Source of the DNA: Desulforadius tongensis
GTDB taxonomy: Bacteria; Bacillota; Desulfotomaculia; Desulfotomaculales; Desulfohalotomaculaceae
NCBI RefSeq assembly: GCF_016907915.1
Contig: NZ_JAFBCW010000008.1
Location: forward strand, 40,541-104,540
Reading direction: 5' to 3'
DNA length: 64,000 nucleotides
Positions within the stretch are counted from its first letter, which is position 1. Every line of letters begins with the position of its first letter. This document shows positions 37,214 to 44,325 of this stretch, one piece after another. The translations under genes were made by a program, and so were the position numbers. Under the pieces are notes generated by a model. The model ran no database searches. It saw only the letters and a list, made by a program, of their open reading frames with translations, and was not told the DNA's origin.

Positions 37214-37522
37214 TTATACTTTAAAGAAACCAATTTTAACCAAAAATGACATAATATTACCAACCACGACCAACACCAGGAAGCAGTATAACAAGGGAAT
37301 ATATTTTGATAACTTTACCGCTCTTTCCTCCGTTAATTTGGTTTTAATCAAATGATTGCCCACCAGGAAAATAAATAAAGGTAACCCAACAACAAGAACC
37401 AGCGTGCTTTCTCCCGCTTTCCAAAAACCTATTTGTCCCAACATACTGCCCAAGCATTCAATGGCCAGCATTAAAGTAAAGTGCTTTCTTACCCTTTGAA
37501 AGACCTCCTGCCTCTGCTCCAA
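37214..37522 (-). CDS. Small membrane protein, copy A (102 aa)
   Basis: The family is not recognised. The 102 residues start with a charged, helical segment (MEQRQEVFQRVRKHF) and contain about three hydrophobic helices (LMLAIECLGSMLGQIGFW, LVLVVGLPLFIFLVGN, YIPLLYCFLVLVVVGNIMSF). The start has GGGGGGGAGACTTGGAGC near it on the minus strand. It is the downstream member of a pair of paralogues generated by the tandem duplication, differing from copy B at six residues. Its role is unknown. Confidence 0.7.
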   Translation of the reverse strand: MEQRQEVFQRVRKHFTLMLAIECLGSMLGQIGFWKAGESTLVLVVGLPLFIFLVGNHLIKTKLTEERAVKLSKYIPLLYCFLVLVVVGNIMSFLVKIGFFKV

Positions 37523-37653
37523 GTCTCCCCCCCCTTCTTATAAAAAAACCTACCTATCATTATACGACACCCGGCAAAAAATAAAATTACAAGCAGTTCA
37601 ATTAATCAGCATCTACATTTTACACATCCTAAACTGGGGTGTTATGAGTTATT

Positions 37654-37962
37654 TTATACTTTAAAGAAACCAATTTTAACCAAAAATGACATAATATTGC
37701 CAACCACGGCCAACACCAGGAAGCAGTATAACAAGGGAATATATTTTGATAACTTTACCGCTCTTTCCTCCGTTAATTTGATTTTAATCAAATAATTGCC
37801 CACCAGGAAAATAAATAAAGGTAACCCAACAACAAGAACCAGCGTGCTTTCTCCCGTTTTCCAAAGACCTATTTGTCCCAACATGCTGCCCAAGCATTTA
37901 ATGGCCAGCATTAAAGTAAAGTGCTTTCTTACCCTTTGAAAGACCTCCTGCCTCTGCTCCAA
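37654..37962 (-). CDS. Small membrane protein, copy B (102 aa)
   Basis: This is a near-identical paralogue of the downstream copy. Relative to copy A it has Glu to Lys, Phe to Leu, Ala to Thr, His to Tyr, Thr to Ile and Val to Ala changes. The three hydrophobic helices and the charged N-terminal segment are preserved and the frame is intact, so both copies are probably translated. Function is not inferable. Confidence 0.7.
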   Translation of the reverse strand: MEQRQEVFQRVRKHFTLMLAIKCLGSMLGQIGLWKTGESTLVLVVGLPLFIFLVGNYLIKIKLTEERAVKLSKYIPLLYCFLVLAVVGNIMSFLVKIGFFKV

Positions 37963-38147
37963 GTCTCCCCCCCCTTTTTATAAAAAAACTACCTATTATT
38001 ATACGACACCCGGCAAAAAAATAAAATTACAAGCAGTTCAATTAATCAGCATTTACATTTTACACATCCTAAATTGTTGCATTTTAAAATTTTTGGGTTT
38101 ATAATGGCAAAAGTATATAAAAATAACATGGTGAGGTGTTTTATTAA

Positions 38148-38393
38148 ATGACTGAAAACAATAATCAATCCTTCGAGCTGGAAATCACTGATAAAGCAGC
38201 TGAATTAATAGAAGAATATGCTCAAAAAACCAAAAAATCACAGGAAGAAGTTATCGAGTACGTATTAACGGAATTCTTACAAAACCAGCTTCACGTAATT
38301 GAAAGACGGGCTAAGGAAACCAACGAGCCGATAAACAAGCTGATAAGCACACAGTTTGAAAAAATCATTGATTCTTTAAACAATCAAGTATAA
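38148..38393 (+). CDS. Small helical protein, possible ribbon-helix-helix-like (81 aa)
   Basis: The 81-residue acidic protein starts SFELEITDKAAELIEEYAQKTKKSQEEVIEYVLTEFLQ, which has the strand-helix-helix feel of CopG/Arc regulators (ITDKAAELIEEYA...SQEEVIEYVL), but no clear basic strand. GGTGAGG lies upstream of the ATG. The family assignment is weak, and the protein could be a toxin-antitoxin partner or a small cytosolic regulator. No toxin gene is next to it. Confidence 0.55.
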   Translation: MTENNNQSFELEITDKAAELIEEYAQKTKKSQEEVIEYVLTEFLQNQLHVIERRAKETNEPINKLISTQFEKIIDSLNNQV

Positions 38394-38431
38394 ACTGCAG
38401 TGCTGCATAAGGGTTAAATTAAAATGTTCTC

Positions 38432-38460
38432 AAAAAAGGGCTAAACATATGCCCTTTTTT
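38432..38460 (+). terminator. Intrinsic terminator
   Basis: AAAAAAGGGC/GCCCTTTTTT with a 9-nt loop follows the small helical-protein gene. The T-run ends the transcript. Confidence 0.82.
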
Positions 38461-38617
38461 ATTTTTCTAAAACAGTTAACTTTAAAATTTGTTATTAGAA
38501 AACACATGCCGTATTTCCATAACCACTTTTTATAACTATAAGTTATAATTAATATTCCATTGTGTTTACAACAAGCACCGAAACGATTATAATTATTTTT
38601 GAACTTCATAATGACAA

Positions 38618-38714
38618 GGGAAGGTTGGAACCGGTGTTCCCCACGGGCTGCAAACCCGCTGGCCGGCTTGTAGAGCAAGCCGGGGTCGAGTTCGACTCTC
38701 ACACCTTCCCTCCA
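38618..38714 (+). tRNA. Selenocysteine-tRNA-shaped tRNA with GCA (Cys) anticodon
   Basis: This 97-nt RNA folds like tRNA-Sec, not like a normal tRNA-Cys. The acceptor stem is 8 bp (GGGAAGGT/ACCTTCCC). The D-arm is GGAAC-CGGT-GTTCC with a 4-nt loop. The anticodon loop is CTGCAAA (anticodon GCA at 38650-38652) on a stem with one A-C mismatch. A very long variable arm follows (CCGGCTTG, loop TAGAG, CAAGCCGG). The T-arm has loop TTCGACT and one bulged C (38687). The discriminator is U73 (38711), the cysteine identity base, followed by encoded CCA. So it has Sec-like architecture but Cys-type decoding and discriminator. Minor Cys/Sec tRNAs with altered acceptor/T arms have been reported. Charging by CysRS or SerRS cannot be told from the sequence alone. 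Confidence 0.85.
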
Positions 38715-38780
38715 GGTTTATCAAAGGGGCATTGGGAGCTGCCTTTTGGGGAGCAGGACAATCGGCTGCCCAACCTTTAA

Positions 38781-38817
38781 AAAAGCCGGCAGGGTTATTT
38801 AAAACCCTGCCGGCTTT
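38781..38817 (+). terminator. Terminator downstream of the Sec-like tRNA
   Basis: AAAGCCGGCAGGGTT pairs with AACCCTGCCGGCTTT around ATTTAA. This strong 15-bp stem could end the tRNA transcript on the plus strand, or the FeS/cytochrome operon from the other side. Confidence 0.83.
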
Positions 38818-38869
38818 AATTTAAAAATATACAGCTAAACAGAAGCAGCCTGCTTCCCGTTCTTTACCC

Positions 38870-39046
38870 TCAGGTAAACTTAATCCCCTTATAATTTACA
38901 CCGCAGCCGCAGGCCGACGGTGCTTTCTTTTCTTTAACATTTTTGTTATCGCAATAAGGGCATTGAACATCCTTGGGTTTCATCAAAAGATATTTAACGC
39001 TAAACTCCTTATTACAATTGCTGCACACATATTTAACTTTCGGCAT
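38870..39046 (-). CDS. Small zinc-ribbon protein (FmdB-like)
   Basis: The 58-residue protein has two CxxC knuckles (CSNCNKEF and CPYCDNKNV), a third Cys pair near the end (CGCGVNYKG), and the start MPKVKYVCSNC, resembling FmdB-type putative regulatory zinc ribbons. GGGGGATG precedes the ATG. It lies 25 nt downstream of the cytochrome b gene on the same strand, so it is likely the last gene of that operon. Confidence 0.65.
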   Translation of the reverse strand: MPKVKYVCSNCNKEFSVKYLLMKPKDVQCPYCDNKNVKEKKAPSACGCGVNYKGIKFT

Positions 39047-39071
39047 ACTGCATCCCCCTTTGATGTTATTT

Positions 39072-39746
39072 TCATTTGTGCTGCAGGTTAGTCTTTTTAT
39101 CCTCCTGTATTTTCCGGTACCAGACGCCGTGACGGCGCCGGGCATAATCTTCATCCACCCAGCCGGTAAACATGCCGGGCAGCAGCGGGCGGTTAGCTTT
39201 GAAAACAAAGGCCGCCAGGTGACCCACAATGCCTAAAATGAGTAAAATGGTAGCAGCATTGTGCACCGTGCTAACCCAAATTAAAGTATCCATTTCCAAG
39301 CTGATGGATGGCAGGTTTTTTAACACCTTAATAATACCGGAAATGATAATCACAATGAGCATAACCCCTATATAGGCATAAGCCAGCCGCTGCTCTGCCA
39401 GGTACTTGTCGCTTTCCGGTTCCTCTCCCTTGGTAAGCATGGCTTTAATAATTAAATAAGATTCCTTAAAATCACCCTTCCGGGGCCAAATGTCAAATTC
39501 CTTTCTTATAATATGATAAACAATGTGATAGGCCACAGCAAAAATGAGCACCCCAGCGGCAGTATAGTGTATCAGCAGGTTTATAGAAAAATCAGACGTC
39601 CAGGCCAAACCGGGAAGCTGATCGATCATATAACGCTTATAAACCGGCATCTGACCGAAACCGCTAAAAATTAAAGCAATGGTAGAGATAGCCACAGCCC
39701 AGTGTACAAAACGCACCGATAAACCATGTCTTTTAATCTTGCCCAT
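39072..39746 (-). CDS. Cytochrome b subunit, formate dehydrogenase gamma-like
   Basis: The 224-residue membrane protein has four helices with haem-ligand-type histidines (SVRFVHWAVAISTIALIFSG, NLLIHYTAAGVLIFAVAYHIVYHI, and WVSTVHNAATILLILGIVGHLAAF). This matches the FdnI/cytochrome b561 fold that passes electrons from a periplasmic FeS subunit to menaquinone. The ATG overlaps the end of the FeS gene by coupling. No catalytic molybdenum or tungsten subunit is encoded nearby. Confidence 0.82.
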   Translation of the reverse strand: MGKIKRHGLSVRFVHWAVAISTIALIFSGFGQMPVYKRYMIDQLPGLAWTSDFSINLLIHYTAAGVLIFAVAYHIVYHIIRKEFDIWPRKGDFKESYLIIKAMLTKGEEPESDKYLAEQRLAYAYIGVMLIVIIISGIIKVLKNLPSISLEMDTLIWVSTVHNAATILLILGIVGHLAAFVFKANRPLLPGMFTGWVDEDYARRRHGVWYRKIQEDKKTNLQHK

Positions 39747-39750
39747 GCTG

Positions 39751-40758
39751 CTACTCACCATCCTTCATTTTTTTATAAGCGGTGTACCCCGCCACCGCCG
39801 CCCCGGCCAGCGGTGCCGCCAACATGCCGGCTATTAATCCATTAACCGTGTCCAGGTAATTGCCCACATTTACCGGCATCAGCGGGTAGCCCGGCGCCTC
39901 CGGGTTGGGCTGATTAGACTTCTGCCGAACCAGCTGCTGGTGTATCTTTTCAAAGGGCACTTGAGATACATAAAAGGTGGAAGTTCCGCCGTTTTCTTTA
40001 TCGCCGTAAACAAAACCATTTATTTCCTTGGCACGTTCTTCAGCCCTTTGCTTAATTTCATCCTTTGCCGCAAATTGTATCGCCCCCCGGGGACAGCTTT
40101 CCACACAGGCCGGCTGTTGGCCTTTTGTAACCCGGTGATAACACAAATCGCACTTATACATTACCCCACCGCCCAGGTACTGGGGGGCAATTTTCATGTA
40201 CAGCCCCACCCCGGCCTGGCGGGCGGGAATACCCCAGGGACAAACACTGCGGCACTTGGCCCCACCAAAACAGAGCTCATGATTAATCAGCACCGGGCCT
40301 TCAGGTGTTTTGGCCTGGGCTCCAAAGGGACAGATGTTAGAACAGGGCGGGTTGTCGCAGTGCATGCACCTCCTGGGAATATTCACTTCCACCACCCGTC
40401 CATCGTGCTCCACCGATACTTTTTGTACGGTAATCCAATTATAAGGTGTTAACCGGTTAATTATCTCCTTTTTATCAGACCAGTCTTCTTTTTTCTTCTG
40501 GGGCCAGTAATTATTAATCTGCTCCGACGGCACCGGATGGGGAAACTTGGATTTATTTTCTTCCCTGCAGGCACTGACACAGGCCGGTACATCCAAGTGA
40601 GCACAGCCGTCACATCTGGTAAGGTCTATTAACGTTCCATACTGAACGGTACCGGAGTAAGCACGGGCAGGTTTTTCCAAACCGGACAATATTACCCCCG
40701 CCGCCAAGCCGGAAGCTGCCGATCGTTTTAAAAAATCCCTTCTGGTTATCTTAGACAT
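39751..40758 (-). CDS. Tat-exported FeS electron-transfer subunit (FdnH/HybA-like)
   Basis: The 335-residue protein starts with a twin-arginine signal (KITRRDFLKRSAASGLAAGVIL) and contains four 4Fe-4S cysteine sets: CDGCAHLDVPACVSAC, CMHCDNPPCSNICPFGA, CFGGAKCRSVCPWG and CDLCYHR...CVESCPRG. A C-terminal helix (VNGLIAGMLAAPLAGAAVAGY) anchors it. It should act outside the membrane and hand electrons to the cytochrome b encoded next. The ATG has GGGAGGGG at 6 nt. A perfect CsoR-type palindrome lies just upstream, suggesting repression by the adjacent regulator. Confidence 0.87.
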   Translation of the reverse strand: MSKITRRDFLKRSAASGLAAGVILSGLEKPARAYSGTVQYGTLIDLTRCDGCAHLDVPACVSACREENKSKFPHPVPSEQINNYWPQKKKEDWSDKKEIINRLTPYNWITVQKVSVEHDGRVVEVNIPRRCMHCDNPPCSNICPFGAQAKTPEGPVLINHELCFGGAKCRSVCPWGIPARQAGVGLYMKIAPQYLGGGVMYKCDLCYHRVTKGQQPACVESCPRGAIQFAAKDEIKQRAEERAKEINGFVYGDKENGGTSTFYVSQVPFEKIHQQLVRQKSNQPNPEAPGYPLMPVNVGNYLDTVNGLIAGMLAAPLAGAAVAGYTAYKKMKDGE

Positions 40759-40781
40759 CACTCACCCCTCCCAGTATACCT

Positions 40782-40797
40782 ATACCCCTAGGGGTAT
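40782..40797. promoter_or_regulatory. Candidate CsoR-family operator upstream of the FeS/cytochrome operon
   Basis: The sequence is a perfect 16-bp palindrome, ATACCCCTAGGGGTAT, 24 bp before the FeS start codon. G/C-tract palindromes flanked by ATA are the operators of CsoR-family repressors. Confidence 0.65.
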
Positions 40798-40894
40798 GTT
40801 CTTTAAATCCCATGTTACCACAGGGAAAAATAACCGTCAATCCCTTTTATCAAAGCATTATTTGACAACAACAAAAGGATATTTTAAACTTTAA

Positions 40895-40910
40895 ATACCG
40901 TACGGGGTAT
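40895..40910. promoter_or_regulatory. Second candidate CsoR-family operator, upstream of csoR
   Basis: ATACCGTACGGGGTAT is a relative of the perfect palindrome 113 bp away, with two mismatches, and lies 16 bp before the regulator ATG. This placement fits autoregulation. Confidence 0.5.
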
Positions 40911-40926
40911 ACTGGGGGGGACAAAC

Positions 40927-41211
40927 ATGGGTTATACACCGGATAACTATGAACAAATGAAAACAGATCTGCAGTCCAGGTTAAAGAGAATTGAGGGGCA
41001 GGTGCGCGGGGTACAGAAAATGATCGCGGAAAACCGGCCCTGCGGCGAGATAGTGATTCAGCTGGGAGCAATTAAAGCAGCAGTTAACCGAGTTGGTTTT
41101 ACAGTACTGGCCTGTCACCTGGCCGGCGGTATAAAAGAAGGGTTGGAAAAAGGTGAAGATGTAGCTCAGTATATGGACGAATTTATGCAGGTATTAAAAA
41201 AATTTTCTTAA
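40927..41211 (+). CDS. CsoR/RcnR-family transcriptional repressor
   Basis: The 94-residue all-helical DUF156 regulator has the family core LKRIEGQVRGVQKMI and a Cys in NRPCGEIVIQLGAIKAAVNRVGF, followed by VLACHLAGGIKEGL. In copper sensors the ligands are Cys, then His 25 residues later and Cys 29 residues later. Here Cys39 and His64 are present, but position 68 is Gly, while Cys63 lies next to the His. So it may sense something other than Cu(I). It is divergent from the FeS/cytochrome operon and shares its operators. Confidence 0.85.
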   Translation: MGYTPDNYEQMKTDLQSRLKRIEGQVRGVQKMIAENRPCGEIVIQLGAIKAAVNRVGFTVLACHLAGGIKEGLEKGEDVAQYMDEFMQVLKKFS

Positions 41212-41219
41212 ATAAATCC

Positions 41220-41262
41220 AGTAGGGTAAGGCCGCAGTAATTTGCTGCGGCCTTACCCTACT
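41220..41262. terminator. Long perfect hairpin after csoR
   Basis: AGTAGGGTAAGGCCGCAG pairs perfectly with CTGCGGCCTTACCCTACT (18 bp) around a 7-nt loop. There is no clear U-run, and the sequence runs straight into a group II intron-like scar. Confidence 0.6.
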
Positions 41263-41312
41263 CACAGAACCGTACGTACGGGCCTGGTATACGGCGCCAT
41301 CGCGTCATGGAA
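41263..41312 (-). mobile_element. Possible group II intron scar
   Basis: On the minus strand the text reads GCCGTATACCAGGCCCGTAC followed by GTACGGTTCTGTGAG. The CCGTATAC...CGTACGTACGGTTCTGTGAG pattern is familiar from bacterial group II introns around the reverse-transcriptase region. No intron ORF or domain V is present, so at most a fragment remains. Confidence 0.35.
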
Positions 41313-41335
41313 ATTTTGCCAAAATCTCTCTTTTT

Positions 41336-42007
41336 TTACCGCCGCCCGCAGCTTCTCTTCTTTGCCTTTCTGCCCATAACCAGTACGCCGGTGACAATAA
41401 TGGCTATTAATCCCCATTTCAACAACGGGTAAGTTTTAAATATCTCCCTGTACACCGGTTCACCGGTAATCATTTTCCCGGCGGTTAAGGCCAGTATCCC
41501 GGCACCAAAATAGATGATAACGGGATACTTATTCATCAACCTGGAAATAACGGTACTGCCCCAAATTACAATGGGAATACTTATCAGCAGCCCTAAAATC
41601 ACCAGCAAAAATGACCCGTGGGCAGCACCTGCCACCGCCAGTACATTGTCCAACCCCATGGCGGCGTCAGCAATAATAATGGTTTTAATGGCACCCGCCA
41701 GGGACTTGGCCGCCTCTACATCGTGATGTTCATCTTCAGCCAGCAATTGATAGGCAATCCAAATTAATACTAAACCTCCCGCCAGCAGCAGGTAAGGAAT
41801 TTTCAGCAGTTCCACCACCAGCAGCGTGGCAATAACCCTAATTACCACCGCACCAAGGGTCCCGTATATGATTGCCTTATTCTGGTGCTGCAAAGGCAAA
41901 TTACGCACGGCCATTCCGATGACAATGGCATTATCCCCGGCCAGTACCAGGTCTATACCGATTATCAGTAATAATGATACCCAAAAATCAGCTGAAAACA
42001 GTTCCAA
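41336..42007 (-). CDS. TerC-family membrane protein (YjbE-type)
   Basis: The 223-residue protein has about seven helices. It includes the family motif SLLLIIGIDLVLAGDNAIVIGMAVR and its second copy IIIADAAMGLDNVLAVAGAA, whose Asp residues are implicated in Mn2+ efflux or metal handling for TerC/Alx proteins. The TTG giving LELFSADFW follows AGGGGTG and matches the conserved N-terminus. An upstream ATG adds 24 unconserved residues. The substrate is unproven. Confidence 0.85.
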   Translation of the reverse strand: MELFSADFWVSLLLIIGIDLVLAGDNAIVIGMAVRNLPLQHQNKAIIYGTLGAVVIRVIATLLVVELLKIPYLLLAGGLVLIWIAYQLLAEDEHHDVEAAKSLAGAIKTIIIADAAMGLDNVLAVAGAAHGSFLLVILGLLISIPIVIWGSTVISRLMNKYPVIIYFGAGILALTAGKMITGEPVYREIFKTYPLLKWGLIAIIVTGVLVMGRKAKKRSCGRR

Positions 42008-42101
42008 AAATAACACCCCTGCATTAGTATTTACATACGGCCCACCATTATAGCAGGCTGTACCCCAAAATATTGACATCTAAAACCGGTTTTACCGCTA
42101 G

Positions 42102-42677
42102 TCACTTTCTAAACCTGTTAATATCCCCTTTAATTTTATATTTTTTAATCTGCCTGCGAACATTATCCTTTGAGCGAACAGTTTTTTTCTCTCTTAATTT
42201 TACTTTTTTTCTTTTTATCAACCGATTGGTATTCTTGAAAGCAGCTAAAAATACAAAATACGCCAGTACCACAACCAGCGTGGAATTTATGGCACTGCCA
42301 ACAAGATATGATGTCCCTAACTGGGCAAAAAAGTCCATCACTTGATCGAAAAATGACAAATCATAATTAAGAGTGTAGTGCTGGGGTGACGTTCCCTCCG
42401 GCTTTATTAAAATTTCTCCCGTTTTATAATTTAACAGGTATAAAAAGGGCGAAACATATGCCAGCAGTACCCCCGGCATGGTTGCCGCCAGCACATTTAA
42501 TCTTAAAAATTTGGCCAGCACCATACTCAAGGGAATATTGATGCCCGGTAAGGGTAAAAAAGCCAGTCCAAATCCCAGGGACACACTTTTAGCCAGTTTA
42601 TGGGGATCATCTCTGATGTTTAAAATTTTATTTATTATCGCCTTCATTTTTTTTAAAGCTGTTATTTTGATCACCAC
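42102..42677 (-). CDS. DUF2062 membrane protein
   Basis: The 191-residue protein has the DUF2062 pattern: ILNIRDDPHKLAKSVSLGFGLAFLPLPGINIPLSMVLAKFLRLN and a second pair of helices around STLVVVLAYFVFLAAF. The C-terminus is strongly basic (KKKRKV-like). The function is unknown; in other genomes the family lies near cell-envelope genes. The GTG start has no convincing ribosome site, so the start is uncertain by about ten residues. Confidence 0.7.
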   Translation of the reverse strand: MVIKITALKKMKAIINKILNIRDDPHKLAKSVSLGFGLAFLPLPGINIPLSMVLAKFLRLNVLAATMPGVLLAYVSPFLYLLNYKTGEILIKPEGTSPQHYTLNYDLSFFDQVMDFFAQLGTSYLVGSAINSTLVVVLAYFVFLAAFKNTNRLIKRKKVKLREKKTVRSKDNVRRQIKKYKIKGDINRFRK

Positions 42678-42812
42678 TTTACTGTCATGTAATTAAGTCC
42701 ACATTATTAAAGTATAGCAGAATAATAAATTAAAAAAAATTATTCTTTGCAAAAAATGTTGTAACTTATAAGATATTGTGTTAATAATGGTAAGGTAAGA
42801 GGGGGAAAAATA

Positions 42813-43475
42813 ATGACGCGCTGGTGCTGGTTATGCCACGGCCGGTCTAATAGAATTACCGCGGTTGATAAACCGGTATATTATCACTGCCCGGTGTGCG
42901 ACTTAATTTTTATAGACGACAATTATATTTTAAACGATAAAGAAGAAAAAGAAAGATATTTGCTGCACGAAAATACCCATGAAAATAAAGGATATGTGCA
43001 GTTTCTCAGCCGTTTCATTGAAACAGCCGTCAAACCATACCGGGAAAATTTAAAAACCGGGTTGGATTTCGGCTGCGGACCCGGCCCGGTTTTAAGCGAT
43101 CTCCTTTCCGCAATGGGTATTAAAATGGATTACTATGACCCTTATTTTTACAATCATATTGATTTTACGGGTAAAAAATATCATTTAATCACAGCCACGG
43201 AAGTGCTGGAACACGTGAGACACCCGGATAAGGTAATGCAGTTTTTTAAAGAGCATTTGACCCACCGGGGCATTTTATCAATAATGACGCTGTTCCACAG
43301 CAGTTATAACTTTAAAAAATGGTGGTACAGGCTGGATCCAACCCATATCTGTTTTTACAGTCCCACTACTTTTAACTGGATTGCGGAGCACTTCTCCTTT
43401 GACATCAAATATATCAACAGCAAAAACATCTGCGTTATGCAAAATATTAGGCAGCACCCCCAGGATGCTGTTTAA
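42813..43475 (+). CDS. Methyltransferase with N-terminal zinc ribbon
   Basis: The 220-residue class I methyltransferase has an N-terminal CWLCHGRSN...YHCPVCDLIFID, four cysteines of a zinc ribbon, then SAM motif I (TGLDFGCGPGPVLSDLL), TATEVLEHVRHPDKVM, and RGILSIMTLFHSS. This resembles the family with a ribbon for a modified substrate (methyltransferase type 12-like). The substrate is unknown. GAGGGGGAAAAATA precedes the ATG. Confidence 0.8.
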   Translation: MTRWCWLCHGRSNRITAVDKPVYYHCPVCDLIFIDDNYILNDKEEKERYLLHENTHENKGYVQFLSRFIETAVKPYRENLKTGLDFGCGPGPVLSDLLSAMGIKMDYYDPYFYNHIDFTGKKYHLITATEVLEHVRHPDKVMQFFKEHLTHRGILSIMTLFHSSYNFKKWWYRLDPTHICFYSPTTFNWIAEHFSFDIKYINSKNICVMQNIRQHPQDAV

Positions 43476-43478
43476 ACT

Positions 43479-44321
43479 TTAACCGCTGTGCAGGTATTGA
43501 TTATAGGCATCCATTAAAACACCGGTTATATCACCCACTCCTCCGCTGCCCACCGGCCTTTTGTCCACAGATGCAACCGGCATGACGGACATTAAGGAAT
43601 TACATATAAAGCACTCATCGGCATTAAGTAACTCCTCAACCGTTATTTTTTTCTCTTTAACTTTAATTCCCTGCCTGCCGGCTGTATAAATTATTTTTTC
43701 CCTGGTTATTCCCGGCAGTATGCCCGAATCAGTATCCGGCGTATACAGCTGCTTATCCTTAACTAAAAAAATATTGCTTTTTGTCCCTTCGGCCAAGTAA
43801 CCATCATGGTTTAAAAACAGCCCCTCTGCCCAGCCCTTTTGGGCTGCTTCCCGCTGTCCCAGTATGTTTTCAAGATAGTTCATGGTTTTGTGCTTAACCA
43901 CCGGGCTGTGATGGTTTTTCCTGCCGCTCAAAATGCCAATATTTACACCCTTTTCATACAGCTCTTTATGGTAAGGAACTCCCTCCCGGGCGGAGATAAT
44001 CAGCCCGGTGGTTAACTTACCCGTACCGCTGGTTTCATTAAGGGCTGTTAATTGAATGCGCGCCCGGCCTTCTCTTAGGTTATTAGCTTTTAAAAGGTTT
44101 GACAACCATTCACCAATTATTCCCGCCGGCGGAACAGATAGGTTAAAAAATTCCGCTGACCTGTGCATTCTCTGTATGTGCTCATCAAAAAACACGGGCA
44201 TACCACCGGCAATCAGTATGGTTTCAAACAAACCATAACCATAAGAAACTCCCCATGACAGGGGTGATATTTTTACTTCACTGTCGTTTATTATCTGTCC
44301 ATTAACAGATACTTTGGCCAT
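43479..44321 (-). CDS. pabC: 4-amino-4-deoxychorismate lyase (PLP class IV)
   Basis: PabC converts aminodeoxychorismate to 4-aminobenzoate plus pyruvate for folate. The 280-residue fold-type IV protein has ISPLSWGVSYGYGLFETI, the PLP lysine region KTMNYLENILGQREA, EGTKSNIFLVKDKQLYTP, and GILPGITREKII. Class IV also includes D-amino-acid and branched-chain aminotransferases, but the gene sits 4 nt after pabB, supporting PabC. It has a good GAGGAG upstream. Confidence 0.88.
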   Translation of the reverse strand: MAKVSVNGQIINDSEVKISPLSWGVSYGYGLFETILIAGGMPVFFDEHIQRMHRSAEFFNLSVPPAGIIGEWLSNLLKANNLREGRARIQLTALNETSGTGKLTTGLIISAREGVPYHKELYEKGVNIGILSGRKNHHSPVVKHKTMNYLENILGQREAAQKGWAEGLFLNHDGYLAEGTKSNIFLVKDKQLYTPDTDSGILPGITREKIIYTAGRQGIKVKEKKITVEELLNADECFICNSLMSVMPVASVDKRPVGSGGVGDITGVLMDAYNQYLHSG

Positions 44322-44325
44322 TTTT

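Larger units (their letters stand above)
37195..38074. repeat. Tandem direct duplication, two 440-bp units
   Basis: Unit 1 is 37195-37634 and unit 2 is 37635-38074, both starting TGGGGTGTTATGAG. The period is exactly 440 bp. Aligned by eye they differ at 13 substitutions, all transitions (A/G or C/T), plus two compensating 1-nt indels in the intergenic part. Each unit carries one complete copy of a 102-codon membrane-protein gene with its ribosome site. Confidence 0.95.
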
